Part shown: piece after piece, positions 5,198 to 6,559 of the stretch
Layout of the letters: the number at the start of each line of letters is the position of its first letter
Position numbering within the stretch: the first letter of the stretch is position 1
Assembly (NCBI GenBank): GCA_905236275.1
Contig: CAJOPI010000295.1
Location: 1-6,559 of the forward strand
Direction: 5' to 3'
Origin: an uncultured Lachnospiraceae bacterium
Lineage (GTDB): Bacteria; Bacillota; Clostridia; Lachnospirales; Lachnospiraceae
DNA length: 6,559 nucleotides
Program-made: the position numbers and the translations under genes
The notes under the pieces: generated by a model
Databases searched by the model: none
The model's input: only the letters and a program-made list of their open reading frames with translations
Told to the model about the DNA's origin: nothing

Positions 5198-6226
5198 ATG
5201 AAGATAAGCTTGAACATGGAGGTTCAGAACAGGTTCGGTCTTGAACAGGATAAGCCGGAAAATAAAGTATCAAAGACAAATAAGAACGGAGTAGCGGTTT
5301 CAGGAGCGAATTTAACGGGAAATGACCTTATAGCAGAGAGAAGGAAGCTGGCAAAGAAGCAGGCTATGAAGGTCGTAATGGATGCTTTTGGAGGCGAAAA
5401 GAAAAAAGATACGCAGATACAGTCCATAATGGAAGAAATACACAGGCTGCAGGCGGAAATAAATGAGAAGACGAAAAGCACGAAAGAAATCGACGACGAG
5501 ATAGAGAACCTTCAGCGGCAATACGGCATAGAACCGGGAAGCGAGGAAAACAGGAAGCTTGATATTCTTTCCATAAGGATGACGAGCTCAGAGAACGGTA
5601 TTTCTGATGAGGAGTTTTCAAAGCTTACGGACTATCAGCAGAAGGCACTGTATTACTATACCATGAAGCAGCAGAATAATCAGGACGTTGAGCTTGCAAA
5701 GGCACATCTCGCTGCAAATATACAGGGTTACAATGATTTTCAGCTTGAAAGGCTCAAATCTCAGGATATGCTGAGAGCTGTAGACGCTGCAAATGCGATA
5801 ATGGAAGCTTCGGATTCCGAGATGAAATCCCTGCTTACGCAGGAGGCTGTTGACCATATCGATGAAGAAGAGGAAAAAAGGGAAGAGGAAGCGAAAAAGG
5901 CGGAAGAAGAAAAGAAGAAGGAGAAGAAAGAGGAAGCAAAGAAGCTTGAAAAAGAAGCAATGCAGGAGGAAATCCTTGAAGATATCAGGGATAAGGTCAG
6001 AACTGACATGAAGACGGGAGCTGATATAAAACGTGAGGTCGCGAGGCGTGAGCGTGTCGAAGCCGAGTCAGTAACTCCGGCTGATATAAGCAAAACCGTC
6101 ATCAGCGATGTTTCCTCGACAGAGGATACGCAGGAAGCCGTTAATGGTGAAATAAAAAATATACTGAATAAGCTGAGTCTTCTTTCGAATGATATAAAGG
6201 GAACTTCGGTGGATGGTCAGGTATAA
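5198..6226 (+). CDS. Coiled-coil protein of the flagellar (sigma-28) regulon, function unknown
   Basis: I do not recognise this 342-residue protein. It has no signal peptide, no membrane helix and no cysteine. Residues 1-40 are polar and probably disordered (MKISLNMEVQNRFG, then K/N/S-rich). A heptad-like coiled coil spans about 44-110 (AERRKLAKKQ, IHRLQAEINEK, IDDEIENLQRQ). Residues about 111-217 look like a compact helical domain containing DYQQKALYYYTMKQQN. Residues about 222-265 are almost purely E, K, R and A, typical of a stable single alpha-helix. The tail (290-342) is S/T/D-rich with a short helix EIKNILNKLSLL. The sigma-28 promoter upstream puts it with late flagellar or chemotaxis genes in Firmicutes; a role in filament, hook or motor assembly, or as an exported flagellar substrate, is inference. 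The ATG at 5198 is chosen over GTG at 5189 by ribosome binding site position. A strong terminator follows. Confidence 0.85.
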   Translation: MKISLNMEVQNRFGLEQDKPENKVSKTNKNGVAVSGANLTGNDLIAERRKLAKKQAMKVVMDAFGGEKKKDTQIQSIMEEIHRLQAEINEKTKSTKEIDDEIENLQRQYGIEPGSEENRKLDILSIRMTSSENGISDEEFSKLTDYQQKALYYYTMKQQNNQDVELAKAHLAANIQGYNDFQLERLKSQDMLRAVDAANAIMEASDSEMKSLLTQEAVDHIDEEEEKREEEAKKAEEEKKKEKKEEAKKLEKEAMQEEILEDIRDKVRTDMKTGADIKREVARRERVEAESVTPADISKTVISDVSSTEDTQEAVNGEIKNILNKLSLLSNDIKGTSVDGQV

Positions 6227-6270
6227 AAAAGAAGCCTCCGCGACTTAAAAGTCCGGGGGCTTCTCCTTTT
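6225..6270. terminator. Bidirectional intrinsic terminator
   Basis: GAAGCC-T-CCG (6231-6240) and GAC (6242-6244) pair with GTC (6251-6253) and CGG-G-GGCTTC (6254-6263), with one bulged C, one G-T pair and loop TTAAAA. TCTCCTTTT follows on the plus strand; on the minus strand the stem is followed by six Ts. It serves both convergent genes, the coiled-coil gene and the small secreted protein gene. A second small hairpin (AACGCA 6279-6284 with TGCGTT 6289-6294) lies between it and the minus-strand stop. Confidence 0.9.
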
Positions 6271-6294
6271 AGAGATACAACGCAAAACTGCGTT

Positions 6295-6519
6295 TCATAC
6301 TTCCGGGGCATACCTTTCTGCGGTAAGTATATCTGAATCTATAACGATGAGTTCCTCATCAGAGTCCTCTGATACCGCTTCAGCGTATGTATCCTCAACA
6401 ACTTCATCGACTGCTTCAAGCTCTTCTGCATATACAAAGCTTGTTGAATTAACTCCAACTACTGCAAAACTTAAAGCTGATGCAAGTGCAAGTCCCAAAA
6501 GTGTTGTTCTCCGTCTCAT
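6295..6519 (-). CDS. Small secreted, highly acidic protein of unknown function
   Basis: This 74-residue protein starts MRRRTTLLGLALASALSF, a classic Sec signal peptide with three arginines, a hydrophobic core (residues 7-23) and a likely signal peptidase I site after V29-Y30-A31. The mature part would be 43 residues with 17 Asp/Glu and one Arg, so strongly acidic, and without cysteine or a lipobox. I do not recognise a family. The reading frame has an in-frame TGA three codons upstream, so ATG 6519 is the earliest start; a purine-rich site AAAGGA (6539-6534) lies 14 bases away with a small hairpin in between. The gene ends at its own terminator, so it is not an obvious fragment of a larger protein. 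The promoter is beyond the window edge. A cation-binding, wall-associated or signalling peptide would fit, but nothing here decides between these. Confidence 0.72.
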   Translation of the reverse strand: MRRRTTLLGLALASALSFAVVGVNSTSFVYAEELEAVDEVVEDTYAEAVSEDSDEELIVIDSDILTAERYAPEV

Positions 6520-6520
6520 A

Positions 6521-6540
6521 AGCGTTCACGCTATCCTTTC
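6521..6540 (-). promoter_or_regulatory. Ribosome binding site with a 4-bp hairpin before the start codon
   Basis: On the minus strand GAAAGGAT (6540-6533) is followed by AGCG-TGAA-CGCT (6532-6521), a 4-bp stem with a UGAA tetraloop, then one base and ATG at 6519. Folding would shorten an otherwise long 14-base spacing to a few bases. Confidence 0.4.
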
Positions 6541-6559
6541 TGTTTCAGACCTATTCTGA

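Noticed and set aside
5161..5244. 27-codon ORF starting ATGTCGGGAGC, out of frame and overlapping the start of the coiled-coil gene
   Set aside because: It has no good ribosome binding site, and the strong GGGAGGT inside it serves the ATG at 5198.
5761..6102. Minus-strand ORF of 113 codons rich in Ser/Phe/Ala
   Set aside because: It is the complement of the E/K-rich helix region; its composition is a by-product of GAA/AAG codons and it has no ribosome binding site.
6450..6530. GTG start in the hairpin before the secreted peptide, 4 bases from AAAGGA
   Set aside because: It opens a different frame of about 26 codons with no plausible product, whereas the ATG frame gives a clear signal peptide.
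6347..6559. Plus-strand Ser-rich ORF running off the window end
   Set aside because: It is a shadow of the acidic secreted protein gene on the other strand, with low-complexity Ser from complemented Glu/Asp codons.

Overview
The window looks like a chromosomal segment from a flagellated, Gram-positive Clostridia, most likely Lachnospiraceae and possibly Butyrivibrio-like. This is an inference from the gene style, strong GGAGG ribosome binding sites, moderate GC with very AT-rich intergenic DNA, a sigma-28/sigma-D-type promoter, and the types of aminotransferase, shikimate dehydrogenase and STAS-kinase proteins encoded. I saw no mobile element, tRNA, rRNA or CRISPR array.

Region 1 (2-1983, + strand) is the end of a surface-glycan operon: a glycosyltransferase family 2 membrane protein cut off by the window edge, translationally coupled through a 4-bp ATGA overlap to a DegT/DnrJ/EryC1/StrS sugar aminotransferase. 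Together they suggest synthesis and transfer of an amino sugar at the cell membrane.

Region 2 (1984-2392) has no long ORF but is not empty. It holds a 57-codon gene on the minus strand (2072-2245) with a good promoter, a strong ribosome binding site and a 3' hairpin. The transcript's 5' leader carries a second long hairpin, and both hairpins expose the same 8-nt loop (UUCCCCUG in the minus-strand RNA). This is the most unusual structure in the window.

Region 3 (2393-3840, + strand) holds two metabolic or quality-control genes: dtd (D-aminoacyl-tRNA deacylase), then a YdiB-like shikimate/quinate dehydrogenase with its own sigma-A-type promoter. A bidirectional terminator (3852-3880) separates it from the convergent next gene.

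Region 4 (3884-6226) is a divergent pair. On the minus strand is a STAS domain fused to an aminoglycoside-phosphotransferase-like kinase whose catalytic HGD motif reads HGN. On the plus strand is a coiled-coil protein of unknown function preceded by a near-perfect flagellar sigma-28 promoter, which ties it to the motility regulon.

Region 5 (6295-6519, minus strand) encodes a 74-aa pre-protein with a signal peptide and a very acidic mature part of about 43 residues. It converges on the coiled-coil gene at a shared terminator, and its promoter lies outside the window.
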